From: an uncultured Verrucomicrobiales bacterium | GTDB taxonomy: Bacteria > Verrucomicrobiota > Verrucomicrobiia > Verrucomicrobiales > Akkermansiaceae | Reading direction: 5' to 3' | Length of the DNA: 64,000 nucleotides | Assembly (NCBI GenBank): GCA_937951675.1 | Contig: CALFBI010000005.1 | Span: 1 to 64,000 of the forward strand | Shown here: piece after piece, positions 26,554 to 35,097 of the stretch | Numbering within the stretch: the first letter of the stretch is position 1 | Layout of the letters: each line of letters starts with the position of its first letter | Notes under the pieces: generated by a model | Databases searched by the model: none | The model's input: the letters and a program-made list of their open reading frames with translations, nothing else | Told to the model about the DNA's origin: nothing | Position numbers and translations under genes: made by a program

Positions 26554-27748
26554 ATTCTTGGAGATAGGAGCTGAACCATTCTCCACTCATGGTCTTTATC
26601 GCGAGATGTTTCCCCCATTGGGATGACATAAGAGGTGGAAAAATCAGATCTCTGATAACGCCCAACCCTCCTTTTTCAGATTGAAACATCGGCGTTAAAT
26701 AACGACTTGCTTCCTGATAATAGAACGTCTCCCAACGTCGGTGTTTTTGATAAACTTTGATGGCTTGATTGACCGTCCCTGAAACTCGAAGGGCTCTTGC
26801 CAGCTGATACGCATCTCGCAGGCCCAAATTCACCCCCTGTCCGAGTTGCGGGCTTAAAGAATGCACCGCATCACCCAATAAAATAACCTGTCCGCGTCCC
26901 CAGCTTTTCACCCGCACATCAAAATAACGAGCGTAAGTGAGTTGTTCCGCATGAGTCAAAGGAGCTAGAAACTCTTCTCTCTCTGGCATTAACCGGAGCA
27001 CCCTCTCTTTCCATCTTGAAAATTGTCGAGGGTCCATTTTCTCGCCCCCGTTCTCCCATTCTTCATGAGAAAGACTCCAGAAGAAACTCGTCATGGCCTG
27101 ACCATCAACAATCCCACTAGGCATCATCCCCGCCATTTCACGACACCCGTCGCAAACTTGATGTAAGGTATGAGCATATAAAGGGCTTTTCTGAACTCCC
27201 ATCCACCATAAAGCCCCCCATGGATAAGGAGTCACCCTTTTTGTCATCTGAAGAGAATCTCTCAAGGCAGAGCGAGCCCCATTTGCGACAATCACGAGAT
27301 CAAACTCCCCTAATGCAAGATCTTCCTGACCTCTTAAAACGACCTTTCCTTGAGCAACTTCCTGAACGCTCTTCACTTCCGTGCCCCAATGAACCGCAAT
27401 TTCAGCTCTTTGCAGCTCTTGCATGAAAATACCGAGGACTTCTCGCCGGCTCACTCCTAAACCAGATTCTTTCCGCTCAGGGTAATGAAGATGAAAAAGC
27501 TGTTTTCCTGAAAAGGTTTCACATCGCAAATCCTCGACCCTTGTTCCTAATGCCGAAACAGCCTCATCGACACCTAGTTTCTTTAAAATTTCACGGCCAC
27601 TCGGTTGCAGTAAAAAACCTGCTCCTACTGGCTCACATTCAGGAGCTCTTTCAAAAACTTCAACCTCGTGTCCATCCTGCTTTAAAAATAAAGCGGCCGC
27701 AGGCCCAGTCATTCCCGCTCCTATGATTGCAATACGCCTCGCTTTCAT
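26552..27748 (-). CDS. FAD-dependent monooxygenase (UbiH/salicylate hydroxylase-like)
   Basis: About 398 aa from the ATG at 27748; AGGAGG lies 15 bases upstream and the in-frame Met at 27778 precedes it. The N-terminal FAD loop is IAIIGAGMTGPAAALFL, the second FAD motif is LLGDAVHSLSPQLGQGVNLG near residue 290, and the DG-type mid motif is FDLVIVANGARSALR. These mark group A flavin monooxygenases that hydroxylate aromatic or quinone-like substrates with NAD(P)H. Substrate unknown. The stop codon falls inside the T-run of the 6S-like RNA on the other strand, so the two transcripts meet end to end. Confidence 0.87.
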   Translation of the reverse strand: MKARRIAIIGAGMTGPAAALFLKQDGHEVEVFERAPECEPVGAGFLLQPSGREILKKLGVDEAVSALGTRVEDLRCETFSGKQLFHLHYPERKESGLGVSRREVLGIFMQELQRAEIAVHWGTEVKSVQEVAQGKVVLRGQEDLALGEFDLVIVANGARSALRDSLQMTKRVTPYPWGALWWMGVQKSPLYAHTLHQVCDGCREMAGMMPSGIVDGQAMTSFFWSLSHEEWENGGEKMDPRQFSRWKERVLRLMPEREEFLAPLTHAEQLTYARYFDVRVKSWGRGQVILLGDAVHSLSPQLGQGVNLGLRDAYQLARALRVSGTVNQAIKVYQKHRRWETFYYQEASRYLTPMFQSEKGGLGVIRDLIFPPLMSSQWGKHLAIKTMSGEWFSSYLQE

Positions 27749-27787
27749 TTTTTTTGCTAAGCTCCTCCTAATTAACATTCACCCATT

Positions 27788-27818
27788 AAAAAAGCTCCCC
27801 GGAAAACCGACGAGCTTT
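27788..27818 (-). terminator. Terminator of infA
   Basis: AAAGCTC (27791-27797) pairs with GAGCTTT (27812-27818), and the minus-strand product reads into TTTTTT from the run of As at 27788-27793. It lies 36 bp past the stop of infA and 40 bp before the FAD monooxygenase start, so it would separate their transcripts. Confidence 0.7.
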
Positions 27819-27853
27819 AACTGATTCCTGGAAGGTCACTTTCACGAACCTCT

Positions 27854-28120
27854 TTAACCGATTCGGAACGTAATTCTCGCCTTTGTCATATCATAGGGAG
27901 ACATTTCCATTCTCACTCGATCCCCAATGACCAAACGAATGAAACGTTTACGCATTTTACCTGAGATATGAGCCAGCACTTCTGAATCATTGGCCAACTT
28001 CACTTTAAACATGGTTCCGGCAAGGACAGAGGAAATCACACCCTCAATTTCGAGCGTCTTGCCATCAGCTGAAGCTTTAGGCTCTCTCGGCCCCTCGTCA
28101 CGACGACGAGTTCTCTTCAT
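27854..28120 (-). CDS. infA: Translation initiation factor IF-1
   Basis: 88 aa. The S1-like OB fold is complete: LEIEGVISSVLAGTMFKVKL, VLAHISGKMRKRFIRLVIGD, RVRMEMSPYDMTKARITFR. IF-1 binds the ribosomal A site and aids start selection. A basic N-terminal extension of about 15 residues (MKRTRRRDEGPREPK) is longer than in the 72-aa E. coli protein. No Shine-Dalgarno sequence is seen before the ATG. It is divergent from rplM, with a 309-bp gap that holds the rplM promoter; a strong terminator follows infA. Confidence 0.95.
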   Translation of the reverse strand: MKRTRRRDEGPREPKASADGKTLEIEGVISSVLAGTMFKVKLANDSEVLAHISGKMRKRFIRLVIGDRVRMEMSPYDMTKARITFRIG

Positions 28121-28328
28121 TGGCCGACGACGGGCTCCAGGTCCTTTATTTGGTCTTTTAGCGATAACTTAAAACGGGTTGTTGAGATAGTTCGGAAGAT
28201 TTCTTCCTTCTTATGACTAAGGCTTGGAAAAAATGTCCTGCACAGATATGGGATGATACTGATTTTTTAAGCAACTGTAAAATGATAAGGAATTTAAAAA
28301 AGAGAACACCCCTTTTTCTAGTTTTCTG

Positions 28329-28357
28329 TTGACAGACTTCTCTATGACTCGTAGTTT
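28329..28357 (+). promoter_or_regulatory. rplM-rpsI promoter
   Basis: TTGACA (28329-28334), a 17-bp spacer and TAGTTT (28352-28357) form a near-consensus promoter. The expected start is at about 28364, leaving a ~66-nt leader before the rplM ATG at 28430. A hairpin gatctt/aagatc (28403-28417) lies in that leader just ahead of the start codon. The rest of the 28121-28328 gap shows nothing that I can name. Confidence 0.65.
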
Positions 28358-28429
28358 GCGCGCCCTTCGCCACGACAGTGTTTGCACCTTCGTAGCGTCT
28401 CTGATCTTGATAAGATCCCTGTAAAAACG

Positions 28430-28861
28430 ATGAAAACATTTTCTGCCAAAGCTCATGAAGTCGACCGTAAATGGTATGTGATCGACGCCGCTGACAAAAT
28501 CCTCGGACAAGTTGCAGTTGAAGCAGCTATCCTCTTACGTGGTAAAAAGAAACCTATCTTTACTCCTCACGTTGATACTGGTGATTTTGTTGTTATTATT
28601 AACGCTGATAAAGTTCGCCTTTCAGGGAATAAAGAAACACAGAAAATTTACACTCGTTACACGGGATTCGTTGGTAATCAAAAAGTTGAAACACCCCGAA
28701 AACTTCGTGAACGTCGCCCAGAACTTCTCGTTGAATATGCTGTAAAAGGTATGATTCCTCACAACAGACTTGGAGCTCAAATCCTTAGTAAACTCAAAGT
28801 TTACCAAGGCACTGAACATCCACATGAAGCACAGCAGCCTGAAGTTTACGAGGTTGCTTAA
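28430..28861 (+). CDS. rplM: 50S ribosomal protein L13
   Basis: 143 aa. Typical L13: [55 protein letters not shown], then the [20 protein letters not shown] segment. It is an early-binding large-subunit protein contacting 23S rRNA. ATG 28430 was chosen over an in-frame ATG 48 bp upstream because it matches the family start. No Shine-Dalgarno sequence is present, but a hairpin lies just upstream of the ATG and could allow autoregulation. rpsI follows after 29 bp, the usual operon. Confidence 0.97.
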   Translation: MKTFSAKAHEVDRKWYVIDAADKILGQVAVEAAILLRGKKKPIFTPHVDTGDFVVIINADKVRLSGNKETQKIYTRYTGFVGNQKVETPRKLRERRPELLVEYAVKGMIPHNRLGAQILSKLKVYQGTEHPHEAQQPEVYEVA

Positions 28862-28890
28862 TTTTTCTCTCCGATATTAAATTTTAAAAG

Positions 28891-29292
28891 ATGAGCTCAA
28901 CTGCTACTCTCCACACTGCTACCGGACGCCGCAAAACTGCTGTGGCTCGTGTCTGGATGACCGAAGGAACCGGTGAAATCGAAATCAACGGTCTTGCTTT
29001 CGAGGAATACTTTCCTACCATTCAACTTCAAAACGAAGTTCTTCGTCCTTTTCAGGAAGTGAACTTAGTAAATAAATTCGACCTTAAAGTCGTTGTAAAA
29101 GGAAGTGGTCACCAAGGACAATCCGGTGCGATCAAACTTGCTGTTTCTCGCGCATTACTTTTAGTGAACGAAGAAGAGTTTCGCCCGATTTTAAAAGCGG
29201 CAGGACTTCTGACTCGTGACTCACGCATGAAAGAGCGGAAAAAACCAGGTCAGCCTGGAGCTCGTAAACGCTTCCAGTTCTCAAAACGTTAA
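28891..29292 (+). CDS. rpsI: 30S ribosomal protein S9
   Basis: 133 aa. S9 signatures are complete: TGRRKTAVARVWMTEGTGEI, then VVKGSGHQGQSGAIKLAVSRAL, and the C-terminal DSRMKERKKPGQPGARKRFQ ending in SKR, whose basic tail contacts tRNA in the P site. It is the second gene of the rplM-rpsI operon and ends 21 bp before a strong terminator. No Shine-Dalgarno sequence precedes the ATG (attttaaaagATG). Confidence 0.97.
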   Translation: MSSTATLHTATGRRKTAVARVWMTEGTGEIEINGLAFEEYFPTIQLQNEVLRPFQEVNLVNKFDLKVVVKGSGHQGQSGAIKLAVSRALLLVNEEEFRPILKAAGLLTRDSRMKERKKPGQPGARKRFQFSKR

Positions 29293-29313
29293 TCCGTTTT
29301 CTTTACTCTTTTC

Positions 29314-29349
29314 AAAAAAGCCACACTACTTCGGTAATGTGGCTTTTTT
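29314..29349 (+). terminator. Terminator of rplM-rpsI
   Basis: AAAAAAGCCACA pairs with TGTGGCTTTTTT, with a further TAC/GTA pair around a TTCG loop; the plus strand ends in TTTTTT at about 29344-29349. It follows the rpsI stop by 21 bp and is the clear end of the operon. Confidence 0.85.
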
Positions 29350-29400
29350 ATGGCTTGCTCGCTTGTATTGCGAAGCACTCCCCTTCTATCATCTGACGGA

Positions 29401-30171
29401 ATGGGAACCCTTAAATTGATTTCTTGGAATGTTAATGGCTTACGGGCTGTGCTTAAAAAAAACTTTGTCGAATTTGTTCTCGAACACGACCCGGATGTTC
29501 TTTGTCTCCAGGAAACAAAGGCTCGCCCGGAACAAGTCGAGCTCCCTCTCGAACTCGGAAAATATAAAAATTATTGGAATTCTGCAGAAAAGGCCGGGTA
29601 TTCGGGCACGGCCATTTTCACCAAAAAAGCTCCTCTCGAAGTGCGCTATGGAATGGACCTCCCGGAACATGACCGAGAAGGACGGGTCATCACTGCGGAA
29701 TACGAAAACTACTTTCTCGTAACCGTGTATACACCTAACTCCCAAAATGAACTCAAACGTCTCCCCTATCGCACCTCATGGGATGAATCCTTTCTCGCTT
29801 TTCTTCAATCCCTTGAACAACAAAAACCTGTGATTTTCTGCGGTGATTTAAATGTTGCCCATCAACCCATTGACCTCGCCAGACCTCAATCGAACCGGAA
29901 TAGCCCGGGCTTTAGCGACCAAGAACGAGCCAACCTCGATAGCCTTCTTCAGGCAGACTTTATCGACACTTTCCGATACTTTCACCCCGAAGAACCTCAC
30001 CGCTACTCATGGTGGAGCTACCGTGCTAATGCACGTTCAAACAATGTTGGGTGGAGACTTGATTACTTCGGAGTTTCTAAAGCCTTAACCTCCAAGCTCG
30101 TCTCAGCTGACATTTTAGATCAGGTGTGGGGTTCAGACCACTGTCCTGTTGAACTCGTCATTTCAGACTAA
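29401..30171 (+). CDS. xth: Exodeoxyribonuclease III (AP endonuclease)
   Basis: About 256 aa from ATG 29401; an in-frame Met at 29350 overlaps the terminator and is rejected. The Xth fold is shown by KLISWNVNGLRAVLKK, VLCLQETKARPEQ, GYSGTAIFTKK, FCGDLNVAHQPIDL with the catalytic Asp and Asn, then SWWSYRANARSNNVGWRLDY and the final GSDHCPVEL. It cuts abasic sites and digests 3' ends in base-excision repair. It stands alone between the rpsI terminator and a terminator that belongs to the opposite strand. Confidence 0.94.
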   Translation: MGTLKLISWNVNGLRAVLKKNFVEFVLEHDPDVLCLQETKARPEQVELPLELGKYKNYWNSAEKAGYSGTAIFTKKAPLEVRYGMDLPEHDREGRVITAEYENYFLVTVYTPNSQNELKRLPYRTSWDESFLAFLQSLEQQKPVIFCGDLNVAHQPIDLARPQSNRNSPGFSDQERANLDSLLQADFIDTFRYFHPEEPHRYSWWSYRANARSNNVGWRLDYFGVSKALTSKLVSADILDQVWGSDHCPVELVISD

Positions 30172-30203
30172 AAAAAATCAGGCCTTCACCGAGAAAGCCT
30201 GAT
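30169..30203 (-). terminator. Terminator of the membrane-anchored gene at 30230
   Basis: ATCAGGC (30177-30183) pairs with GCCTGAT (30197-30203). On the minus strand the stem is followed by TTTTTTTT, the complement of the As at 30169-30176. It lies 27 bp past the stop at 30230. Confidence 0.8.
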
Positions 30204-30229
30204 CGAAAACGAAAGAATGAATCAGTCGT

Positions 30230-31153
30230 TTACTTGATTTCCATTCCGCTGCTTACCCAGAGCCACTTGATCACTTTGCCTCCTTGAATCAAGGCTTTTG
30301 CTTCAATATCCTGAGTCCCAAAAATGGTCTCTGCTTGGTAATTCACAAGGCCCACCTGATAAGTCTCTCCGTCGATCATTTCTTCTTTTCCTGCCTTTAA
30401 GGCAGAGACTTGATCGCCTGTGAATTCTTTAATTTGTCCTGATTTCAGACTCTTTTTAATCACCTCTGCTAAACCACCTCCCTGCAGGGCTTCATTATTG
30501 ATTTCTGGCCCTGATTCTACTGGTTCTGGTTCATTTTGCACCTGTGGTTCTACAGGCTGTTGCTCTTCGGGCGCTGAAGTGGGCCCCACTTCTTCTTGGA
30601 AAGGATTATCTTGATCAACGATAACAGGATCCGCCTTTACAGGCTGAAGCGCAGGAGTGACCGGTGCGACAGCCACTGGCTCTGGAACTGAAACTGGAGC
30701 CGCTTTTGGAGGAGAGCTCACTTCTTTTTCCCCTAATCCAAGCCGCTTTTCAGCAATGAGACCTAACACATTGGTGAAACCAATATTTATTTTTCCTTCA
30801 AGTTTTTCATTACTGGCTGCTGAAAAATACAAATCAGTTCCTTCTAAACGAATCGGGACGATCTTATTATTTTTCTTTAAAGTGACTTGATTTTGACCAT
30901 CGGTCACGTCGGCATCTGCGTTTAGGATTCCTCGCGATGGTAATTCTTCTGTTGCAACAGTCAGAGCATCAACTTTAGAGACCATTTGTCCTTCTGGACT
31001 GTTAATAATGACTTCGAAAACATGTTGCGGGCCCTTCTGCTGAGAAGAGCTTGCTGCAGCACCACCCAACATCGCAGGAGCAAGGTGAGGGTATAAAAAG
31101 TATCCTAGTGCCCCGAGCACAACCCAAATAATGATCCATCCCACGTATTTCAT
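30230..31153 (-). CDS. Membrane-anchored protein of unknown function
   Basis: 307 aa. One N-terminal membrane helix (VGWIIIWVVLGALGYFLYPH) with the bulk outside. The next ~110 residues are beta-rich (VFEVIINSPEGQMVSKVDAL, QVTLKKNNKIVPIRLEGTD), then a long Pro/Glu/Gln/Val linker (about 150-225), then a last folded stretch (EEMIDGETYQVGLVNYQAET) that ends in KVIKWLWVSSGMEIK. I recognise no family. Divergent from polA, with about 104 bp between starts. The low-complexity linker suggests an envelope-spanning protein. Confidence 0.8.
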   Translation of the reverse strand: MKYVGWIIIWVVLGALGYFLYPHLAPAMLGGAAASSSQQKGPQHVFEVIINSPEGQMVSKVDALTVATEELPSRGILNADADVTDGQNQVTLKKNNKIVPIRLEGTDLYFSAASNEKLEGKINIGFTNVLGLIAEKRLGLGEKEVSSPPKAAPVSVPEPVAVAPVTPALQPVKADPVIVDQDNPFQEEVGPTSAPEEQQPVEPQVQNEPEPVESGPEINNEALQGGGLAEVIKKSLKSGQIKEFTGDQVSALKAGKEEMIDGETYQVGLVNYQAETIFGTQDIEAKALIQGGKVIKWLWVSSGMEIK

Positions 31154-31257
31154 GTCTTGCTAATCTACCCTTCTCTTAGGAAAGCTTCCAAGTGTTTTCT
31201 TTCTTTCATTTTGAGAAAGCGCTTGTGAAGCCGCTCAGTCATTTCAATATAGGAACC

Positions 31258-34047
31258 ATGGCAATTTTGACGAAGCGGCTTTTCCTCCTTGATGGAATGG
31301 CTCTGGTTTATCGAGCACATTTTGCTCTCATTCGTAGTCCTATCTTTAACTCCAAAGGAGTCAACACTTCCGCGGCCTATGGATTCACGAATACGCTCTT
31401 AACGATTATTGAAAAAGAAGCCCCGACTCATCTCGCCCTTGTCTTTGACACCTCTGCTCCCACTCTCCGGCATGAGCTTTATCCCGAATACAAAGCACAG
31501 CGTGATGCGATGCCTGAGGAACTCGCCGCAGCTATTCCGGTCGTTAAGGAAATTTGTGAAGCCTTTCGGATTCCCGTCATTACCAAAGATGGCTTCGAAG
31601 CCGACGATATTATCGGAACCTTAGCCTCTCAAGCGGACCTCGCGGGGGATTTTGAAACCTTCATGGTCACCCCTGACAAAGACTTTGCGCAACTGGTTAC
31701 CGAAACGACTAAAATATGGAAGCCCGGTCGACAAGGCAGTGATCGTGAAATTTTAGACCTACCTGCTATTTTAGAAAAATGGGAAATCGAACGAAGCTCG
31801 CAAGTGATCGACATCTTAGCCCTCTGGGGTGATGTCTCTGATAATATCCCAGGGATCCCAGGGATTGGGGAAAAAACGGCTAAAAAGCTGATGAAGCAAT
31901 TCGATTCCGTCGAAGGCCTCCTTGCTAACACTGATCAGTTAAAGGGGAAACAAAAAGAGAATGTCATTAATTACTCTGAACAAGCTCTTCTTTCAAAAAA
32001 ACTCACTACTATCATTACTGATGTTGAAGTCGATATGAGGCCTGATGACCTGATTAGACATGAACGAGATGATGTTCTCACTAACGAGCTTTTCACCCGG
32101 CTTGAATTTAGAGGCCTGACCAAAAGACTTTATTCAAAGTCTAAAAATACCGATCTAAAAACTGAACCAAAGGATGAATCCGTCGAAACGATTTTTGATC
32201 AATTCAAAACAATTGAAGATGTCTCTGTTCAATATGAGCTCGTGGATACGGAGAAAAAGAAAACGGCACTTTTTGAACACCTACTTCAATCTCAGGCTTT
32301 TTGCTTCGATCTAGAAACGACTTCTCTTAATCGCTTTGAAGCCGTCATTCTTGGAATCGCCTTTTCCTGGGAAAAAGAAAAAGCCTTTTACTTACCTATC
32401 AAGACTCCTGAAGACCTGATTGAAGTCAAAAAAGTCTTTCAACATCAGGCTACCAAAGTAGGTCATCATCTTCATTATGATCTCGCGGTCCTTCTTCATC
32501 ACGGCATTAGGGTCGAAGGCCCTTTTTTAGATACGTTTATTATTCATTCTCTTCTCGAGCCTGGGCAAAAACACACCATGGATTACCTCGCGGAATCCTT
32601 GCTTGGGTATCAACCCATCAAATTAGTCGACCTCGCTTTAGAAAGTGCTACCGATCAAGATGGTAACGATTTATTTACTGAAGCCGCCAAGAAAAAAGCG
32701 GGGAAGGACCTCGACATGAAGTCAATCCCTCTCGAAAAACTTGCCCGATATGCTTGTGAAGATGCTGATATCACCTGGCAGCTTGCTGAAAAGCTTCTCC
32801 CTCAAATCACTGAGCGAAAACTAGACCTCATCTATAAAGAAGTAGAAGCCCCCTTACTTCCTGTCCTGATCAAAATGGAGGCAGAAGGGATCAAGGTAAA
32901 TGAACCTGCTTTAAGCGAAATCGGAACTCAGCTAGGGGCTCTTTTAGAAAATCTTACCACACAGATTTATCAAGAAGCGCAAAAAGAATTCAATCTAAAC
33001 TCCCCCAAGCAGCTTGGAGAAATTCTCTTCAATGAGCTTAAACTTGTTGAGAAGCCTAAGAAAACAAAAACAGGACAGTTCAAAACAGACGAACAAACTC
33101 TGAGTCAACTTGCTCCAAAGCACCCGATTGTTGCGAACATCTTATCTTACCGGGAAGCCGCCAAACTCAAATCTACCTATGTCGACGCGCTTCCCAATCA
33201 TATCGCACCGCATAGCGGAAGAATTCACAGCCACTTTCATCAAGTCCTAACTGCAACTGGACGCTTAGCATCAAGTGACCCAAATCTCCAAAATATCCCG
33301 ATTCGTTCTGAAGCGGGACGAAGCATCCGGGGTGCCTTTGTTCCTCGCGGACCTGAGTTCACTTTACTCGCGGCCGATTACTCACAAATCGAGCTTCGAG
33401 TCATGGCTGCGATGGCAGAGGATTCGAACATGATCGAAGCTTTCACGCAGAATCTCGATATTCATACTGCTACTGCAGCCACTGTCTTTGATGTTTCTAA
33501 TGATGAAGTCACCTCAAAAATGAGACGCACCGCTAAAATGGTGAACTTTGGAATTATTTACGGAATCTCCGCCTTTGGCTTATCGCAGCGACTCGACATC
33601 CCCCGAAGCGAAGCCGCGCAGATCATCGAGACTTACTTCACCAAGTATCACCGGATCAAATCATACATGGAAGAAACAATCGAAGCGGCACGTGAACACG
33701 GTTTCGTCGAGACCCTCTGTGGAAGACGCCGTTATCTTCCTGACCTTCAGTCTCGGAATAAAATGGTGAGCAACAATGCAGAACGAGCCGCCATCAATAC
33801 TCCGATCCAAGGAACCGCTGCAGATATGATCAAAATCGCAATGATCAAGGTGGATCGACTCTTAGAAGGTAAAAAGAGTCGCCTCATTCTCCAAGTTCAC
33901 GATGAACTTGTGTTCGATTTGCACTCAAGCGAACACGATCTCATCGAGCCGATTAAAAGCTGTATGAGCGAAGCTCTTGCGCTACCTCATCAGATTCCTT
34001 TACTGGTTGAGACAGGTCTCGGTAAAACTTGGCTCGAAGCCCACTAA
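31258..34047 (+). CDS. polA: DNA polymerase I
   Basis: About 929 aa from ATG 31258 (AGGA four bases upstream), the position matching the family; an earlier in-frame ATG is at 31192. The 5'-3' exonuclease fills about residues 1-295 (FLLDGMALVYRAHFAL, GFEADDIIGTLA, GIPGIGEKTAKKL). The 3'-5' proofreading domain keeps all four acidic residues (CFDLETTSLN, VGHHLHYDLAVL, YACEDADITWQL). The polymerase domain has LLAADYSQIELRVMAA, RRTAKMVNFGIIYGISAFGL and LQVHDELVFD. It is complete and active by motif. A GH43-like gene begins 20 bp after its stop. Confidence 0.97.
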   Translation: MAILTKRLFLLDGMALVYRAHFALIRSPIFNSKGVNTSAAYGFTNTLLTIIEKEAPTHLALVFDTSAPTLRHELYPEYKAQRDAMPEELAAAIPVVKEICEAFRIPVITKDGFEADDIIGTLASQADLAGDFETFMVTPDKDFAQLVTETTKIWKPGRQGSDREILDLPAILEKWEIERSSQVIDILALWGDVSDNIPGIPGIGEKTAKKLMKQFDSVEGLLANTDQLKGKQKENVINYSEQALLSKKLTTIITDVEVDMRPDDLIRHERDDVLTNELFTRLEFRGLTKRLYSKSKNTDLKTEPKDESVETIFDQFKTIEDVSVQYELVDTEKKKTALFEHLLQSQAFCFDLETTSLNRFEAVILGIAFSWEKEKAFYLPIKTPEDLIEVKKVFQHQATKVGHHLHYDLAVLLHHGIRVEGPFLDTFIIHSLLEPGQKHTMDYLAESLLGYQPIKLVDLALESATDQDGNDLFTEAAKKKAGKDLDMKSIPLEKLARYACEDADITWQLAEKLLPQITERKLDLIYKEVEAPLLPVLIKMEAEGIKVNEPALSEIGTQLGALLENLTTQIYQEAQKEFNLNSPKQLGEILFNELKLVEKPKKTKTGQFKTDEQTLSQLAPKHPIVANILSYREAAKLKSTYVDALPNHIAPHSGRIHSHFHQVLTATGRLASSDPNLQNIPIRSEAGRSIRGAFVPRGPEFTLLAADYSQIELRVMAAMAEDSNMIEAFTQNLDIHTATAATVFDVSNDEVTSKMRRTAKMVNFGIIYGISAFGLSQRLDIPRSEAAQIIETYFTKYHRIKSYMEETIEAAREHGFVETLCGRRRYLPDLQSRNKMVSNNAERAAINTPIQGTAADMIKIAMIKVDRLLEGKKSRLILQVHDELVFDLHSSEHDLIEPIKSCMSEALALPHQIPLLVETGLGKTWLEAH

Positions 34048-34067
34048 AACCCTGCCTCCTTACTTTG

Positions 34068-35084
34068 ATGTCTCTCCTTGCCTCACCTTCTTACAATGAC
34101 CCAGAATATTGGATCTGGTGCGGCTCTGTTATCAAAGACCCTCATCACCGCCAAAACCCTCAAGGCAGCTATATAATGCTAGCCTCACGTTGGCCGAAAA
34201 AACTCCCCTTTGTGGCCTGGGCCACTCATAGCGAGATCGTCCTAGCACGTGCCAAAAAGGCGGAAGGGCCTTACCATTATGAAAAAACGGTCCTTCCGGC
34301 TGGCCAAGGAGACCGGTGGGATAATGCCGCGATCCATAACCCCAACTTTTTCTATCACGAAGGAACCTTCCTCTGCTTCTACTGTGGCACACACCGCTCC
34401 GGGCGGGTTGATCTCACTCCTCCCCCCGAGGGCGGAAACTCTGAAGACTGGAAAAACTGTTGGAACACACAACGAATTGGAGTGGCTTGGACCGACGATC
34501 TTAACTCCGAATGGAAGCGAAGTGAGCTTCCCCTCCTAGAGCCTCGATCGCAAAAATGGGATGCGATCATCACCTCTAACCCGGCCGCCTCATGGAACCC
34601 GTTGACCAAGCAATGGCTTCTCTACTATAAAAGCATTTCTCTTCCTTACTCTGGAACATCTCTACCCGCGCCCTTTGAGCTTGGAGTCGCGGCAGGGTCT
34701 GATTTCAAAAAGCCTTTTACTCGTCTTCTGGATCACCCGCTCTTTCCAGCTGGCTCTGACCTTGAAGACCCTTTCGTTTGGCACGATGGTCAATCATTCC
34801 ACATGCTTGCCAAAGATATGACGGGCTCCCTTTCCGGTGAAAAGCGCGCTGGTGTTCACGCTATCAGTCCTGACGGCTTAAAATGGGCCCCACAACCACC
34901 TTACCCAGCTTACTCTCGTCACTTACAGTGGCCTGAGGGAGAAGCCACCACCCAAGACTTTCTCGAACGACCTCATTACCTCCCTTCTGAAAAGGTTCTT
35001 TTCTTTGCCACCGCTCAAACGAGTAACGGGACCTATACGGGGATTCATCACAGTTTTAATGTGAGCACCCCTTTTGAAATCTGA
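34068..35084 (+). CDS. GH43-like five-bladed propeller glycosidase-type protein
   Basis: About 338 aa from ATG 34068; the in-frame Met at 34029 would overlap polA. The repeated strands PEYWIWCGSVIKDP, WDNAAIHNPNFFYHEGTFLC, IGVAWTDDLNSEW, WDAIITSNPAASWNP, LLYYKSISLPYSG and DLEDPFVWHDGQSFHMLAK follow the five-bladed beta-propeller of GH43/GH62-type enzymes and their relatives, with acidic residues in the blade loops (NPNF, EDPF). No signal peptide, so probably cytoplasmic. Substrate unknown, but pectin or sulfated polysaccharide oligomers are typical in this phylum. It is convergent with the topoisomerase B-subunit gene, 13 bp away. Confidence 0.75.
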   Translation: MSLLASPSYNDPEYWIWCGSVIKDPHHRQNPQGSYIMLASRWPKKLPFVAWATHSEIVLARAKKAEGPYHYEKTVLPAGQGDRWDNAAIHNPNFFYHEGTFLCFYCGTHRSGRVDLTPPPEGGNSEDWKNCWNTQRIGVAWTDDLNSEWKRSELPLLEPRSQKWDAIITSNPAASWNPLTKQWLLYYKSISLPYSGTSLPAPFELGVAAGSDFKKPFTRLLDHPLFPAGSDLEDPFVWHDGQSFHMLAKDMTGSLSGEKRAGVHAISPDGLKWAPQPPYPAYSRHLQWPEGEATTQDFLERPHYLPSEKVLFFATAQTSNGTYTGIHHSFNVSTPFEI

Positions 35085-35097
35085 GCTAAAGAATTTC

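Noticed and set aside
26386-26574. A 62-aa open frame in the DUF2237-FAD gap
   Set aside because: It lies inside the base-paired 6S-like RNA and its T-run, with no codon or motif support.
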